Source of the DNA: JAPLGE01 sp964355545
GTDB taxonomy: Bacteria > Bipolaricaulota > Bipolaricaulia > UBA7950 > UBA9294
NCBI GenBank assembly: GCA_964355545.1
Contig: CAYHEK010000012.1
Span: forward strand, 1-25,060
Direction: 5' to 3'
DNA: 25,060 bases
Of this stretch, positions 15,866-24,237 are shown in pieces. Position 1 is the first letter of the stretch, and every line of letters begins with the position of its first letter. A program made the position numbers and the translations under genes. The notes beneath the pieces are model-generated. The model did no database searches. It was not told the DNA's origin and worked only from the letters and a program-made list of their open reading frames with translations.

Positions 15866-16909
15866 ATGAGCAAAGACGTATCGCCCCTGACGCTGGATCA
15901 GGAACAGGAGACGCGGGCCCAGTCCATCTATCGGGACTCGATCGTCTTCGACGGGACCCAGGCCTCCGAGTTCACCGACGAGTACTTCCATGTCGTACAG
16001 CAGGCGGGGATCACCGGAACCATTGTGACCGTGGCGTTGAGGCACAACGTCCACGAGACGCTGAGACTCGTCTGGGACTGGCGTGCAAAGATAGCCAGGA
16101 ACTCGGGAGTTGCCACTTTCGGCAGCTCAACAGCCGCGATTCGCCGCGCGAAGCGTGAAGGCAAGGTGGCGTACTGGTTTGGCTTCCAGAACGCTCTGCC
16201 CTTGGAAGATGACGTTGACCTACTTCCCGTCTACCGGGATCTGGGCGTGAAGGTCATCCAATTGACCTATAACGGGAGAAACGCACTCGGATGCGGATGC
16301 GGAGAGGCAACGGACCACGGGCTGACCCCCTTGGGTGCTCGCGTGATCGAGGGAATGAACGACTTGCGGATGATCGTGGATCTTTCGCACGTCGGAGACC
16401 GAACCGCCGCGCAGGCGATCGAGCGGGCAGCGCTGCCGGTCTTCTCCCACGCCAACGCAAGAGCCATTTGCGACAACGTCAGGAATAAACCCGACGCCCT
16501 CCTCAAAGGAGTGGCGGAGAAAGGAGGGATCATTGGCGTCAACGCCTTCCCCGCCTTTGTACGACGCACTCACACCGAGGCGGGAGAACGCCCGACCATC
16601 GCCGACTTCCTGGACCACGTCGACTACCTGGTGGACTTGGCCGGCATCGATCACGTCGGGATAGCGCTTGACCTCATCGAGAATGCCTCCGAGGAGGAGT
16701 TCGCTTTGCTCGCAACTGACCCGCGAGTGTGGGGTCTGCCGAACCCCGACGGTCGATACGGCTACGCCGTGGGGATCGAGACCGTTTCCGATGTGCCCAA
16801 TGTGGCCAGGGGGCTTGTGACGCGGGGCTACTCAGACGAAGAGATCCGCAAGGTGATGGGGGAGAACTGGGTACGTGTCCTCGAGTGGACAGACGGGAGG
16901 AATGTGTGA
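15866..16909 (+). CDS. Peptidase M19 (membrane/renal dipeptidase) family protein, variant metal site
   Basis: This 347-residue M19 protein of the amidohydrolase fold has no signal peptide or membrane segment, so it is probably cytoplasmic. The two metal-binding histidines in DLSHVGDRT (H175) and FSHANA (H195) are present. The N-terminal HxD pair of renal dipeptidase is T31/A33 here (FDGTQAS), and the bridging Glu is Q108 (GFQNA). Many bacterial M19 members share the FQN and LTYN(G/N)RN pattern, so this is a subfamily trait rather than damage. The family cleaves dipeptides, including D-residue ones, but this subgroup may use one metal or act on another amide. Its TGA overlaps the GTG of hydantoinase A (GTGA). 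Confidence 0.82.
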   Translation: MSKDVSPLTLDQEQETRAQSIYRDSIVFDGTQASEFTDEYFHVVQQAGITGTIVTVALRHNVHETLRLVWDWRAKIARNSGVATFGSSTAAIRRAKREGKVAYWFGFQNALPLEDDVDLLPVYRDLGVKVIQLTYNGRNALGCGCGEATDHGLTPLGARVIEGMNDLRMIVDLSHVGDRTAAQAIERAALPVFSHANARAICDNVRNKPDALLKGVAEKGGIIGVNAFPAFVRRTHTEAGERPTIADFLDHVDYLVDLAGIDHVGIALDLIENASEEEFALLATDPRVWGLPNPDGRYGYAVGIETVSDVPNVARGLVTRGYSDEEIRKVMGENWVRVLEWTDGRNV

Positions 16910-18930
16910 ACCGCTTTGCGATCGACATCGGGGGAACGTTCACGGACTTGGTAGCGCTCGACGACGAGACCGGCGAGATGAGAATCGCCAAGCGTCCCTC
17001 TACTCCTCTGGAACCCGCTCAGGGACTCCTTGAATGCATTCGGGAGGCCGACCTTGAGATTCCGGAGCATGAACTGTTCGTCCACGGGACCACGATCGGG
17101 CTCAATGCCTTTCTACAAGGGCGAGGCGAGGATGTCTGTCTGATCACCACAGAGGGATTCCGAGACATCTACGAGATCGGAAGGACGAACCGCACCGAGC
17201 CCTACAACTTGACGTACAGAAAACCTCGCCGGCTCGTGCCCCGCAGGCGCGTTTTCACCGTTCCGGAGCGCATCGACTACCGCGGGAACGTAGTACAGGA
17301 ACTCGATGAGACGGCCACGACCGAAGTCATCGAGAAGATCGCAGATCTCGGCATCCAGTCGGTCGCGGTCTGCCTCTTGCACGCCTACGCGAACCCGCAG
17401 CACGAGGAGCGGATCTACGAGATGATCAAGGCGCGGTGTCCGACCACCCACGTCTCCTTGTCAAGCCGAATCATCCGGGAATATCGCGAGTTCGAGAGAA
17501 CCAACGTCACCGTGCTGGATGCCTACATCAAGCCCTTGGTCGTGGACTACATCGGATACCTGGAGCGCTTCTTCCATCGACAAGGCTTCCGCGGAGACTT
17601 CATGCTGCAGCGCTCCGGCGGTGGCGTTATCCCCGCCTCCTTCGTCTCCGAGAAGCCTGTGGAGACGCTCTTCTCTGGCCCTGCCGGGGGGGTGATGGGA
17701 GCCCTGCACCTCGCCTCAAACACGCCGTACAAGAACCTGATCCTCGGGGATGTCGGCGGCACGAGCTTCGATGTCTCGCTGCTTGCGGACGGACGAGAGC
17801 AAGTGACCACGGATGCCAAGATCGGGCAGACGCCCCTCATGATTCCCATCCTCGACATTCGCAGCATCGGCGCGGGCGGGGGAAGCGTCGCCTGGTTGGA
17901 TCAGGCCAACGCGATGCACGTCGGTCCGCGAAGCGCCGGAGCAGATCCTGGCCCTGTCTGCTATGGACGCGGAGGGCTCGAGCCCACGGTGACGGATGCT
18001 GCGGTGTACAATAGATACATCTCGGCACAGAACTTCCTCGGGGGGAGGATGCCTCTAGACGTCGAGAAAGCCCGAGAAGCCATCTGGAGACGCGTGGCGG
18101 AGCCCCTGGGTCTGTCCGTCGAACAGGCGGCGGACGGCGTCCTGCGAATCATGGTCGACAACATGGTGGGACTCATTCGCGAGATCCTGACCGAGAAAGG
18201 AGAGGACGCTCGGCACTACAGCCTGTTGATGTTCGGCGGCGCCGGGCCTCTGTTTGGGTCGTTCCTCATGGACCAATTGGAGATCGCGCGCGTGATCGTT
18301 CCCCGAGATCCAGGACACTTCTCCGCGTTCGGAATGATGATCACGGACATCGTCTATGACTATACGCAGACCTTCGTGCGTCTTCTCGAGGATCTCGACG
18401 CACAAGAGGTTGAGCGGATGTTCCGAAGCATGGAAGAAGAGGGCCTGGAGAACCTGGAGAAAGAAAGGCTGCCGGACAACGCGAAGAAGCTTCGGCGATC
18501 CGTCGACGTCCGATACCTCGGCCTCACTCACGCCCTGAGTATCCCCGTGTCCACCTTCTCCGAAGCGAGCAAGGCGCAAGTAGCGAACGACTTCCACGCG
18601 CTCCATGAGCGAATCTACGGGTATCGGCTCGACAACCCCGTTCAGGTCGTCAAGCTAAACGTGAGGGTCATCGGCGCTCTGCGAAAGCCAAAGCTAAGAG
18701 GCTTGGACGAGAAGAAGAGCGATTCTGAGGAGGCGTTGAAGGGACAACGCGAGGTCTACTTCACTGGAGGACCCGCCGCGTGCCGCGTATACGAGCGAGG
18801 TAGGCTGCGCTGCGGCGACCGAATCGAGGGACCGGCGATCATCGAAGAACCCTCTTCGACGACAGTCCTCGGAAGGGGGCACACCTTGGAGGTGGATCGA
18901 TGGGGAAACCTGATCATCGAACGGAACTGA
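16906..18930 (+). CDS. hyuA: Hydantoinase/oxoprolinase family subunit A (second copy)
   Basis: This 674-residue paralogue of the protein at 4585 has the nucleotide-binding FAIDIGGTFTDLVALD at the N-terminus, FSGPAGG near 256-262, DVGGTSFD from D282, and FGGAGPLFG further on. The last differs from the GPIH of copy one and lacks that His. The GTG at 16906 is chosen because GGGAGG ends 5 nt before it and homology begins there; it overlaps the dipeptidase stop by 4 nt. It should act with the subunit B that starts 46 nt downstream. The sequence differences from copy one suggest a different substrate, which is not known. No frameshift is seen. Confidence 0.9.
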   Translation: MNRFAIDIGGTFTDLVALDDETGEMRIAKRPSTPLEPAQGLLECIREADLEIPEHELFVHGTTIGLNAFLQGRGEDVCLITTEGFRDIYEIGRTNRTEPYNLTYRKPRRLVPRRRVFTVPERIDYRGNVVQELDETATTEVIEKIADLGIQSVAVCLLHAYANPQHEERIYEMIKARCPTTHVSLSSRIIREYREFERTNVTVLDAYIKPLVVDYIGYLERFFHRQGFRGDFMLQRSGGGVIPASFVSEKPVETLFSGPAGGVMGALHLASNTPYKNLILGDVGGTSFDVSLLADGREQVTTDAKIGQTPLMIPILDIRSIGAGGGSVAWLDQANAMHVGPRSAGADPGPVCYGRGGLEPTVTDAAVYNRYISAQNFLGGRMPLDVEKAREAIWRRVAEPLGLSVEQAADGVLRIMVDNMVGLIREILTEKGEDARHYSLLMFGGAGPLFGSFLMDQLEIARVIVPRDPGHFSAFGMMITDIVYDYTQTFVRLLEDLDAQEVERMFRSMEEEGLENLEKERLPDNAKKLRRSVDVRYLGLTHALSIPVSTFSEASKAQVANDFHALHERIYGYRLDNPVQVVKLNVRVIGALRKPKLRGLDEKKSDSEEALKGQREVYFTGGPAACRVYERGRLRCGDRIEGPAIIEEPSSTTVLGRGHTLEVDRWGNLIIERN

Positions 18931-18976
18931 ACAGGCGGAAGGTGCCGCGGCACACCCCGGACACTGGGGAGGCCCG

Positions 18977-20812
18977 ATGAGTCAAGCAGCGAGTCCCATT
19001 GTCGTTGAGATCATCAAGAATAAGCTCATCTCCATCGCCAATGAGATGCTGGCGCGGCTGCAAAGGACCGGATACACGAGCCTTCTCACGGAAGTCAAGG
19101 ACTCGTCCATCGGCATCTTCAACTCCCAAGCAGAGAGCCTTGCCAATACGCTCGGCATCCCCTCTTTTGGAGGAACGTTGGAGCACTGCATTCGCAAGTC
19201 GGTCCAGAAGATCGGGGAAGCGAACCTAAGACCGGGAGACGTCATCATGGTGACCAATCCCTACTGGATCGGCAGCCACAGTCCTGACTCCGGCATCGTC
19301 GCGCCGATATTCCATGGTGACGCGCTGATCGGGTACACGGCCCTCAAAGCACACAACATCGACTTGGGCGCCAAAGAGGCAGGCTATCTCGTCGATTCAA
19401 CAGACATGTACCAGGAGGGCTTGATCCTGCCCGCCGTGAAGGTCTTCTCTCAGGGGGAGTTGGTGCACGACGTGTGGGAGACGATCCTCGCGAATTCGAG
19501 GTACCCTGAGCCACTGAGCGTGGATCTCCGCGCTGAAATGGCCGCGCTCGTCTTCGGATGCGAGCGCGTCAGTAAAGTGGTCGAGGAGTACGGCATGAAG
19601 ACTTACCTCGACGCGACCGCAACCATCCTCGACAACGAGGAAAGGCTGACGAGGGCGGCGGTCGAGCGTTGGCCAAACGGAACCTGGACAGCCGAGGAGC
19701 TGTTCGACGACGATGGGTTGGGTGGGGATCCAATCCCAATCAAGGTGGCCATTACCGTAAGCGGCAGCGACGTCGTAGTGGACCTCTCGGGAACGGGACC
19801 TCAGGCCAAAGGGCCTGTGAACTCCCCGTACGCTTCCACCTACTCGGCAGTGGTCTTCGCGTTCAAAGCGCTCACCAGACCCCTGTCACCCGTGAATTCG
19901 GGAGGCTTTCGCCCGTTGACCGTGACGGCGCCCGAAGGGACCCTCCTCAACCCCCTGCCCCCTGCGCCCACGTTCCTCTACTTCAAATCGGCTTTGCGAT
20001 TGATGGAACTCATTCCACGGTGCCTGAGGGCCGTTGCGGATGTGAGAGTCCCTGCCTGCTCGGGCGGCGACCTTGGCTTCTCGATCCAGCACGGGTTCGA
20101 TCCGGAAACGGGCTGGCCCTGGGTAGAAGGGTTCAGCGAGGCGTTGGGCATGGGCGCGGCCGAGGGTATGGACGGAGAAAACGCGCTGATCCACTACAAT
20201 AACGGCGACAGCGGGAACGTTCCCGTTGAGGTCACGGAAACACGCTCGTCCATCATGACCCAACGCCTCGCCCTCATCCCGGATTCCGGTGGCGCCGGGA
20301 AGTGGCGAGGCGGTCTTGGTACTGCGAGAGACCTCGTGGCCACGGCACCCTACACCGCGTGCATCACTTGGCATCGCTATCGAAGCCTTCCGTGGGGCCT
20401 GGACGGTGGGAGATCGCCGAAAGAAGGGAACTACTCCTTTGTACAGCACGGTGAAAAGACCGAGCGAGTTCACAGCCGGACGAGCGAACACTTCGGTGCG
20501 GGGGATCTGTGTTCCAATCGCACGAATGGCGGGGGAGGGTACGGTGATCCGTTGGAGCGTAACCCTGCGAGCGTCCGCGAGGATGTCCTCGACGGGTACG
20601 TCACCGTGGAGGGAGCACGTGTTGACTACGGCGTCGTCATTGACCCGGTGTCGCTTGAGGTCTCCCCAGTCGAGACAGAGAAGCTGAGAAAGGCTCTGCG
20701 CCGGGAGCAAGACGAGCCTCGGCGCGCGGCGGAGCCCGACGTCCTCCAGGGTTTGAAGAGACGTCGAGAAAGCGGCCAAGCCGGATGTGATTACCGTGGT
20801 GACCGGCCATGA
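18977..20812 (+). CDS. hyuB: Hydantoinase/oxoprolinase family subunit B (second copy)
   Basis: This 611-residue subunit B paralogue has the motif TNPYWIGSHSPDSG (N94, H101), where copy one has NDPYNGGGTHCPD, so the first Asp is replaced by Asn. KAHNIDLGAKEAG occupies the place of GHTVDMGG. The family C-terminal block GGGGYGDPLERNPASV is complete, followed by a basic, probably disordered tail. The ATG at 18977 follows GGGGAGG. It overlaps the TatD-family gene by 4 nt (ATGA). Motif divergence between the two copies suggests distinct substrates. Confidence 0.9.
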   Translation: MSQAASPIVVEIIKNKLISIANEMLARLQRTGYTSLLTEVKDSSIGIFNSQAESLANTLGIPSFGGTLEHCIRKSVQKIGEANLRPGDVIMVTNPYWIGSHSPDSGIVAPIFHGDALIGYTALKAHNIDLGAKEAGYLVDSTDMYQEGLILPAVKVFSQGELVHDVWETILANSRYPEPLSVDLRAEMAALVFGCERVSKVVEEYGMKTYLDATATILDNEERLTRAAVERWPNGTWTAEELFDDDGLGGDPIPIKVAITVSGSDVVVDLSGTGPQAKGPVNSPYASTYSAVVFAFKALTRPLSPVNSGGFRPLTVTAPEGTLLNPLPPAPTFLYFKSALRLMELIPRCLRAVADVRVPACSGGDLGFSIQHGFDPETGWPWVEGFSEALGMGAAEGMDGENALIHYNNGDSGNVPVEVTETRSSIMTQRLALIPDSGGAGKWRGGLGTARDLVATAPYTACITWHRYRSLPWGLDGGRSPKEGNYSFVQHGEKTERVHSRTSEHFGAGDLCSNRTNGGGGYGDPLERNPASVREDVLDGYVTVEGARVDYGVVIDPVSLEVSPVETEKLRKALRREQDEPRRAAEPDVLQGLKRRRESGQAGCDYRGDRP

Positions 20813-21648
20813 CAGAACTGCGAGGACTCAAGATGCAGGAGGACCGCCTCACCGACTGTCACATTCACCTTGATCGCTACCCGCCGGAGGAGAGGGAGGG
20901 CGTCCTCGACCGCAGCGCCGAGGCGGGGGTGCGCACCCTCATCACCGTGGGGATGGACGCGGAGTCGTCCGCGGAGGCCGTCGCCCTCGCACAAGCGCAC
21001 GAGCGACTCTTCGCCGCGGTCGGCATCCACCCCTGGAACGCGGAGAAGGCCCCCGCGGGCTACGTGGAGGCCCTCCGACGCCTCGCGCAAAAGCCACGCG
21101 TGGTCGCCCTGGGCGAGGTCGGGCTTGACTTCGTGGACAACGTCTTCACCGGGGTTACCTACCACGATGCCCCCGCTCTTTGCTCCGCGCAGGAGCGCGT
21201 CCTCCGCAAGGAGATCGCGCTCGCCTGCGAGCTTGGTCTCCCCCTCATCCTCCACGCCCGCGGGGCGTACCCCGCGCTCCTTGCGGTCCTCCGGGAGGAA
21301 AGGGCCCACCGCGCGGGAGGGGTGATCCACAATTTCGACACGGATTCACGGACCGCTCACGCGTTCTTCGACCTTGGCTTCTCTGCTTCCTTCGGCGGGG
21401 CGGTCACCTTTCCCGAGGCGACCGCCCTGCACGCCCTCGTGCGCGACGTTCCCCTTGAGCGAATCCTCCTTGAGACGGACTCCCCCTACATGCCCCTCGA
21501 CCAAGAGACCGGCGAAAAGAACGAGCCGCGGAACCTCGCGCGAATCGCCCAGAGGCTCGCCGCTCTCAAAGGGATCGACGTTCGAGAGGTCATCGAGGGA
21601 AGCTTCGCGAACTTCGCGGCGCTCTTCCGCATCCGGGCCGATGAGTAA
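20809..21648 (+). CDS. TatD-family metal-dependent hydrolase
   Basis: This 279-residue TIM-barrel protein has the TatD metal ligands: DCHIHLD near the N-terminus, LGEVGLDF, LILHARG, HNFDTD and LETDSPY. Family members are DNA 3'-5' exonucleases or other phosphodiesterase/amidohydrolase enzymes. The position between a hydantoinase pair and a cyclodeaminase-like gene hints at an amide or lactam substrate here, but it may be a housekeeping gene. The ATG at 20809 overlaps the subunit B stop. An ATG at 20833 with GAGG 7 nt upstream has the better ribosome binding site and would remove 8 residues. The end overlaps the next gene by 8 nt. Confidence 0.85.
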   Translation: MTELRGLKMQEDRLTDCHIHLDRYPPEEREGVLDRSAEAGVRTLITVGMDAESSAEAVALAQAHERLFAAVGIHPWNAEKAPAGYVEALRRLAQKPRVVALGEVGLDFVDNVFTGVTYHDAPALCSAQERVLRKEIALACELGLPLILHARGAYPALLAVLREERAHRAGGVIHNFDTDSRTAHAFFDLGFSASFGGAVTFPEATALHALVRDVPLERILLETDSPYMPLDQETGEKNEPRNLARIAQRLAALKGIDVREVIEGSFANFAALFRIRADE

Positions 21649-22609
21649 GCTCCTCTACCTCTCGCAGGAAGACGTGGCGGCGGTCGGCCTTGGGATCGAG
21701 GAGATCCTCTCCCTCCTCGAGGAGGTCTTCCGCGAGAAGGCGGCCGGCCGGACCGAGATGCCGCCCAAGCCCGGGATCCATCCGGAAAAGGGCGCCTTCC
21801 TCCACGCCATGCCCGCCTTCATCCCCAAGCTCGGGGCGGCGGGGATGAAGTGGGTGAGCGGCTATCCCGAGAACCGAAAACACGGCCTCCCCTACATCGC
21901 CGGCCTCCTCGTCCTGAACGATCCCTCAACCGGCCTCCCCCTTTCCGTGATGGACGCGACCTGGATCACGGCGAAGCGCACGGCCGCCGCCACGGTCCTC
22001 GCCGCGCGGTACCTTGCCCGGCCGGACTCGTGCGTCCTTGGGATCCTCGGCTGCGGGGTCCAGGGGCGGAGCCACCTCGAGGCCCTGCGGACCCTCTTCC
22101 CGATCGTCGAGGTCCGCGCCTACGACACGGACGCCGAGGCCGCGCGCCGCTTCGCCCGCGAGATGGAGGGGCGCTTCGCGGTCGAGGTCGCCCCGGTGGA
22201 CGAGCCAAAGAGTGCCGTCCTTGACTGTGACCTCGTCGTCACCGCCGGCCCGATCCTGCGCGTGCCGCACGCGACGATCCAGGCGGGGTGGCTCGAAGAG
22301 GGAGCGTTCGCCTCCCTCGTCGACTTCGACTCCTACTGGCACCCCGCGGCCCTCGCCGAGGTCGACAAGTGGTGCACGGACGACAGGGTCCAGCTTGAGC
22401 ACTACAGGACCTTAGGCTACTTCCAGCACGTGCCGCCCGTGCACGCAGACCTCGGGGAACTCGTCTCCGGAACGAAGCCGGGCCGGGAGTCAGCGGCGGA
22501 GCGAACGATGGCCGCAAACCTCGGCCTCGCCCTCGAGGACGTCGCCGTCGGCGCGCAGATCTACCAAAGGGCGCTCAAGAAGAGAATCGGGACGTGGCTT
22601 CCCCTCTAG
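21641..22609 (+). CDS. Ornithine cyclodeaminase / mu-crystallin family NAD(P)-dependent protein
   Basis: This 322-residue protein has the family core: K70 (MKWVSGYPEN), GLPYIAGLLVLND, R113 (WITAKRTAAA) and the Rossmann motif ILGCGVQGRS (glycines about 137-142). The usual GxDxPGK loop is replaced by LVDFDSYWHP (D228/D230), so the substrate may not be ornithine. Known functions of the family include ornithine cyclodeaminase, pyrroline-2-carboxylate/ketimine reductase and alanine dehydrogenase. With a hydroxyproline dehydratase upstream, reduction of a cyclic imino acid to proline or a similar product is an attractive inference. The ATG at 21641 overlaps the TatD gene (ATGAGTAA), so it is translationally coupled and last in the operon. 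Confidence 0.85.
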   Translation: MSKLLYLSQEDVAAVGLGIEEILSLLEEVFREKAAGRTEMPPKPGIHPEKGAFLHAMPAFIPKLGAAGMKWVSGYPENRKHGLPYIAGLLVLNDPSTGLPLSVMDATWITAKRTAAATVLAARYLARPDSCVLGILGCGVQGRSHLEALRTLFPIVEVRAYDTDAEAARRFAREMEGRFAVEVAPVDEPKSAVLDCDLVVTAGPILRVPHATIQAGWLEEGAFASLVDFDSYWHPAALAEVDKWCTDDRVQLEHYRTLGYFQHVPPVHADLGELVSGTKPGRESAAERTMAANLGLALEDVAVGAQIYQRALKKRIGTWLPL

Positions 22610-22632
22610 GCGCGCTCCGCGCTCCACCCTAG

Positions 22633-23208
22633 CTACGAACGACGGGAGGCGGCGGCTTCGTTCGCCTGCGCCGCCAGCGGACAGACCCGCCCCTCGCAGG
22701 GTAGGCGGAGGACCGCGGCCGGCCCGACGACCACGCCCTCTCGAGGAACGTCCTCGCGCACCACGGCCCCGGCGCCGATCTTCGCCCCCTCTCCCACGCG
22801 TATCGGGCCGAGGAGGATCGCGTGCGCGCCGAGGACCGCGCCGTCCCCGACGGTCGGATGGCGCTTCACGTCGGCAAAACTCACCCCACCGAGGGTGACC
22901 CCCTGGTAGACGAGGACGTCGTCTCCCACCTCCGCCGTCTCCCCGATCACAACCCCGCTCCCGTGGTCGATGAACACCCGTCGGCCGATCGCCGCGCCGG
23001 GGTGGATCTCGACGCCGGTCGCGGCGCGCGTCAGGTGGGCGAGGAACCGCGCGAGGAGGCGGAGCTCGTGCCGCCAGAGGAAGTGCTCGAACCGGTGGGC
23101 CCACAGGGCGTGCAGGCCGGGATAGCACAGGACGACCTCGAGCGAGCTCTTCGCCGCCGGGTCCTTGGCGCGCGCCGTCCGCACGTCCTCCCTCACTCGG
23201 TTAAACAT
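22633..23208 (-). CDS. cysE: Serine O-acetyltransferase
   Basis: This 191-residue left-handed beta-helix acetyltransferase makes O-acetylserine from serine and acetyl-CoA for cysteine synthesis. The short helical N-terminal part (FNRVREDVRTARAKDPAAK, with LCYPGLHALWAHR) is followed by hexapeptide repeats containing HPGAAIGRRVFIDHGSGVVIGE and GAHAILLGPI. The length is that of the short CysE/EpsC form, with a C-terminal tail ending in ASRRS. The start is the ATG whose first base is 23208, preceded by GGGAGGTGGAGC; it overlaps the cysK stop (ATGTTTAA), so the two are translationally coupled. It faces the plus-strand operon across a 23-nt gap in which no convincing terminator was seen. Confidence 0.93.
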   Translation of the reverse strand: MFNRVREDVRTARAKDPAAKSSLEVVLCYPGLHALWAHRFEHFLWRHELRLLARFLAHLTRAATGVEIHPGAAIGRRVFIDHGSGVVIGETAEVGDDVLVYQGVTLGGVSFADVKRHPTVGDGAVLGAHAILLGPIRVGEGAKIGAGAVVREDVPREGVVVGPAAVLRLPCEGRVCPLAAQANEAAASRRS

Positions 23209-24133
23209 GCTCCACCTCCCACAGCGCCGTCGAGAGGTAGCGCTCCCCGCCGTCGGGGAGGATGACGACGATCGTCTTCCCGCGGCTCTCCTTGCGGCCG
23301 GCGACCTCGAGGGCCGCCGACATCGCTGCGCCCGAGGAGATCCCGGCGAAGATGCCGTCCTCGCGCGCGAGTCGCCGCGCGGTCGCGATCGCGTCCGCAT
23401 CGCGGACCGTGATGACCTCGTCGACGAGCTCAAGGTCGAGGACCCGCGGGATGAACCCGGCGCCGATCCCCTGAATCCCGTGCGGCCCCGTCCTCCCCTC
23501 CGTGAGGAGGGGCGAGCCGGCCGGCTCCACCCCCACGAGGCGCGCCCCTCCCTTGCGCGACTTGAGGAACCTCCCCACGCCGGTAATCGTCCCGCCCGTC
23601 CCGATCCCCGCGACTACGATGTCGACGGCCCCACTCGTGTCCTCCCAGATCTCTCGACCGGTCGTCTCCTCGTGCACGCGCGGGTTCACGGGGTTCTCGA
23701 ACTGCCCCGGGACGAACGCCCCCGGCGTCTGTGCCGCGAGGCGCTTGGCCTCGGCGACCGCCCCGCTCATCCCAAGCTCGCCCGAGGTGAGGACGACCTG
23801 CGCCCCGAGCGCCGCGAGGATCCGCCGCCGCTCGAGGCTCATCGTCTCGGGCATCGTGAGGAGGAGCCGGTAGCCGCGCACCGCGCAGACAAGGGCGAGA
23901 CCGATCCCCGTGTTTCCCGACGTCGGCTCGATGACGACGCTCCCCGGGCCGAGGAGGCCGCGGTCCTCGGCGTCCTTCACCATGGCCCAGGCGATCCGGT
24001 CCTTAACGCTCCCCATCGGGTTCGCCGACTCAAGCTTCGCGAGGATCATCGCCCCACGCCCCTCCGCGAGGCGCCCGATGCGGACGAGGGGCGTCCCGCC
24101 GATCAACTCAAGAACGTTCGTGTTAATCGTCAT
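23201..24133 (-). CDS. cysK: Cysteine synthase (O-acetylserine sulfhydrylase)
   Basis: This 310-residue PLP enzyme joins O-acetylserine and sulfide to make cysteine. The PLP lysine is K44 in NPMGSVKDRIAW, the substrate loop is TSGNTG (71-76), and the phosphate-binding GTGGTITGVG and the C-terminal PDGGERYLST are present. The ATG whose first base is 24133 has GAGAGGAG 6 nt upstream. It is first in an operon with cysE, so both steps from serine are made together. A leader of about 200 nt with a cysteine-rich upstream ORF precedes it, suggesting control by cysteine supply. Confidence 0.95.
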   Translation of the reverse strand: MTINTNVLELIGGTPLVRIGRLAEGRGAMILAKLESANPMGSVKDRIAWAMVKDAEDRGLLGPGSVVIEPTSGNTGIGLALVCAVRGYRLLLTMPETMSLERRRILAALGAQVVLTSGELGMSGAVAEAKRLAAQTPGAFVPGQFENPVNPRVHEETTGREIWEDTSGAVDIVVAGIGTGGTITGVGRFLKSRKGGARLVGVEPAGSPLLTEGRTGPHGIQGIGAGFIPRVLDLELVDEVITVRDADAIATARRLAREDGIFAGISSGAAMSAALEVAGRKESRGKTIVVILPDGGERYLSTALWEVEHV

Positions 24134-24198
24134 CGCGAACTCCTCTCATGAACGGAAAAAGACAAGCCCCTTCGCCTGAAACGGTGAGGGAACGACCC

Positions 24199-24237
24199 AA
24201 AACCTAGAAAGAGGGGCCGAACGGTCCGCCTAGCCCC
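24199..24237 (-). terminator. Terminator-like hairpin in the cysK leader
   Basis: On the minus strand GGGGCT (24237-24232) can pair with GGCCCC (24218-24213), with a terminal G-U, and is followed by TCTTTCTAGGTTTT. The stop codon of the upstream ORF lies within or just after the left arm, so ribosome position could affect folding. It is short and the U-tract is broken; it may be a weak attenuator. Confidence 0.3.

Noticed and set aside
22490..23128. Minus-strand open frame over the end of the cyclodeaminase gene and cysE
   Set aside because: Arg/Pro-rich translation in another frame of cysE, with no family features.
23165..24151. Plus-strand 328-codon open frame opposite cysK
   Set aside because: Composition is Arg/Asp/Pro rich with no motif; cysK on the other strand has every catalytic motif.
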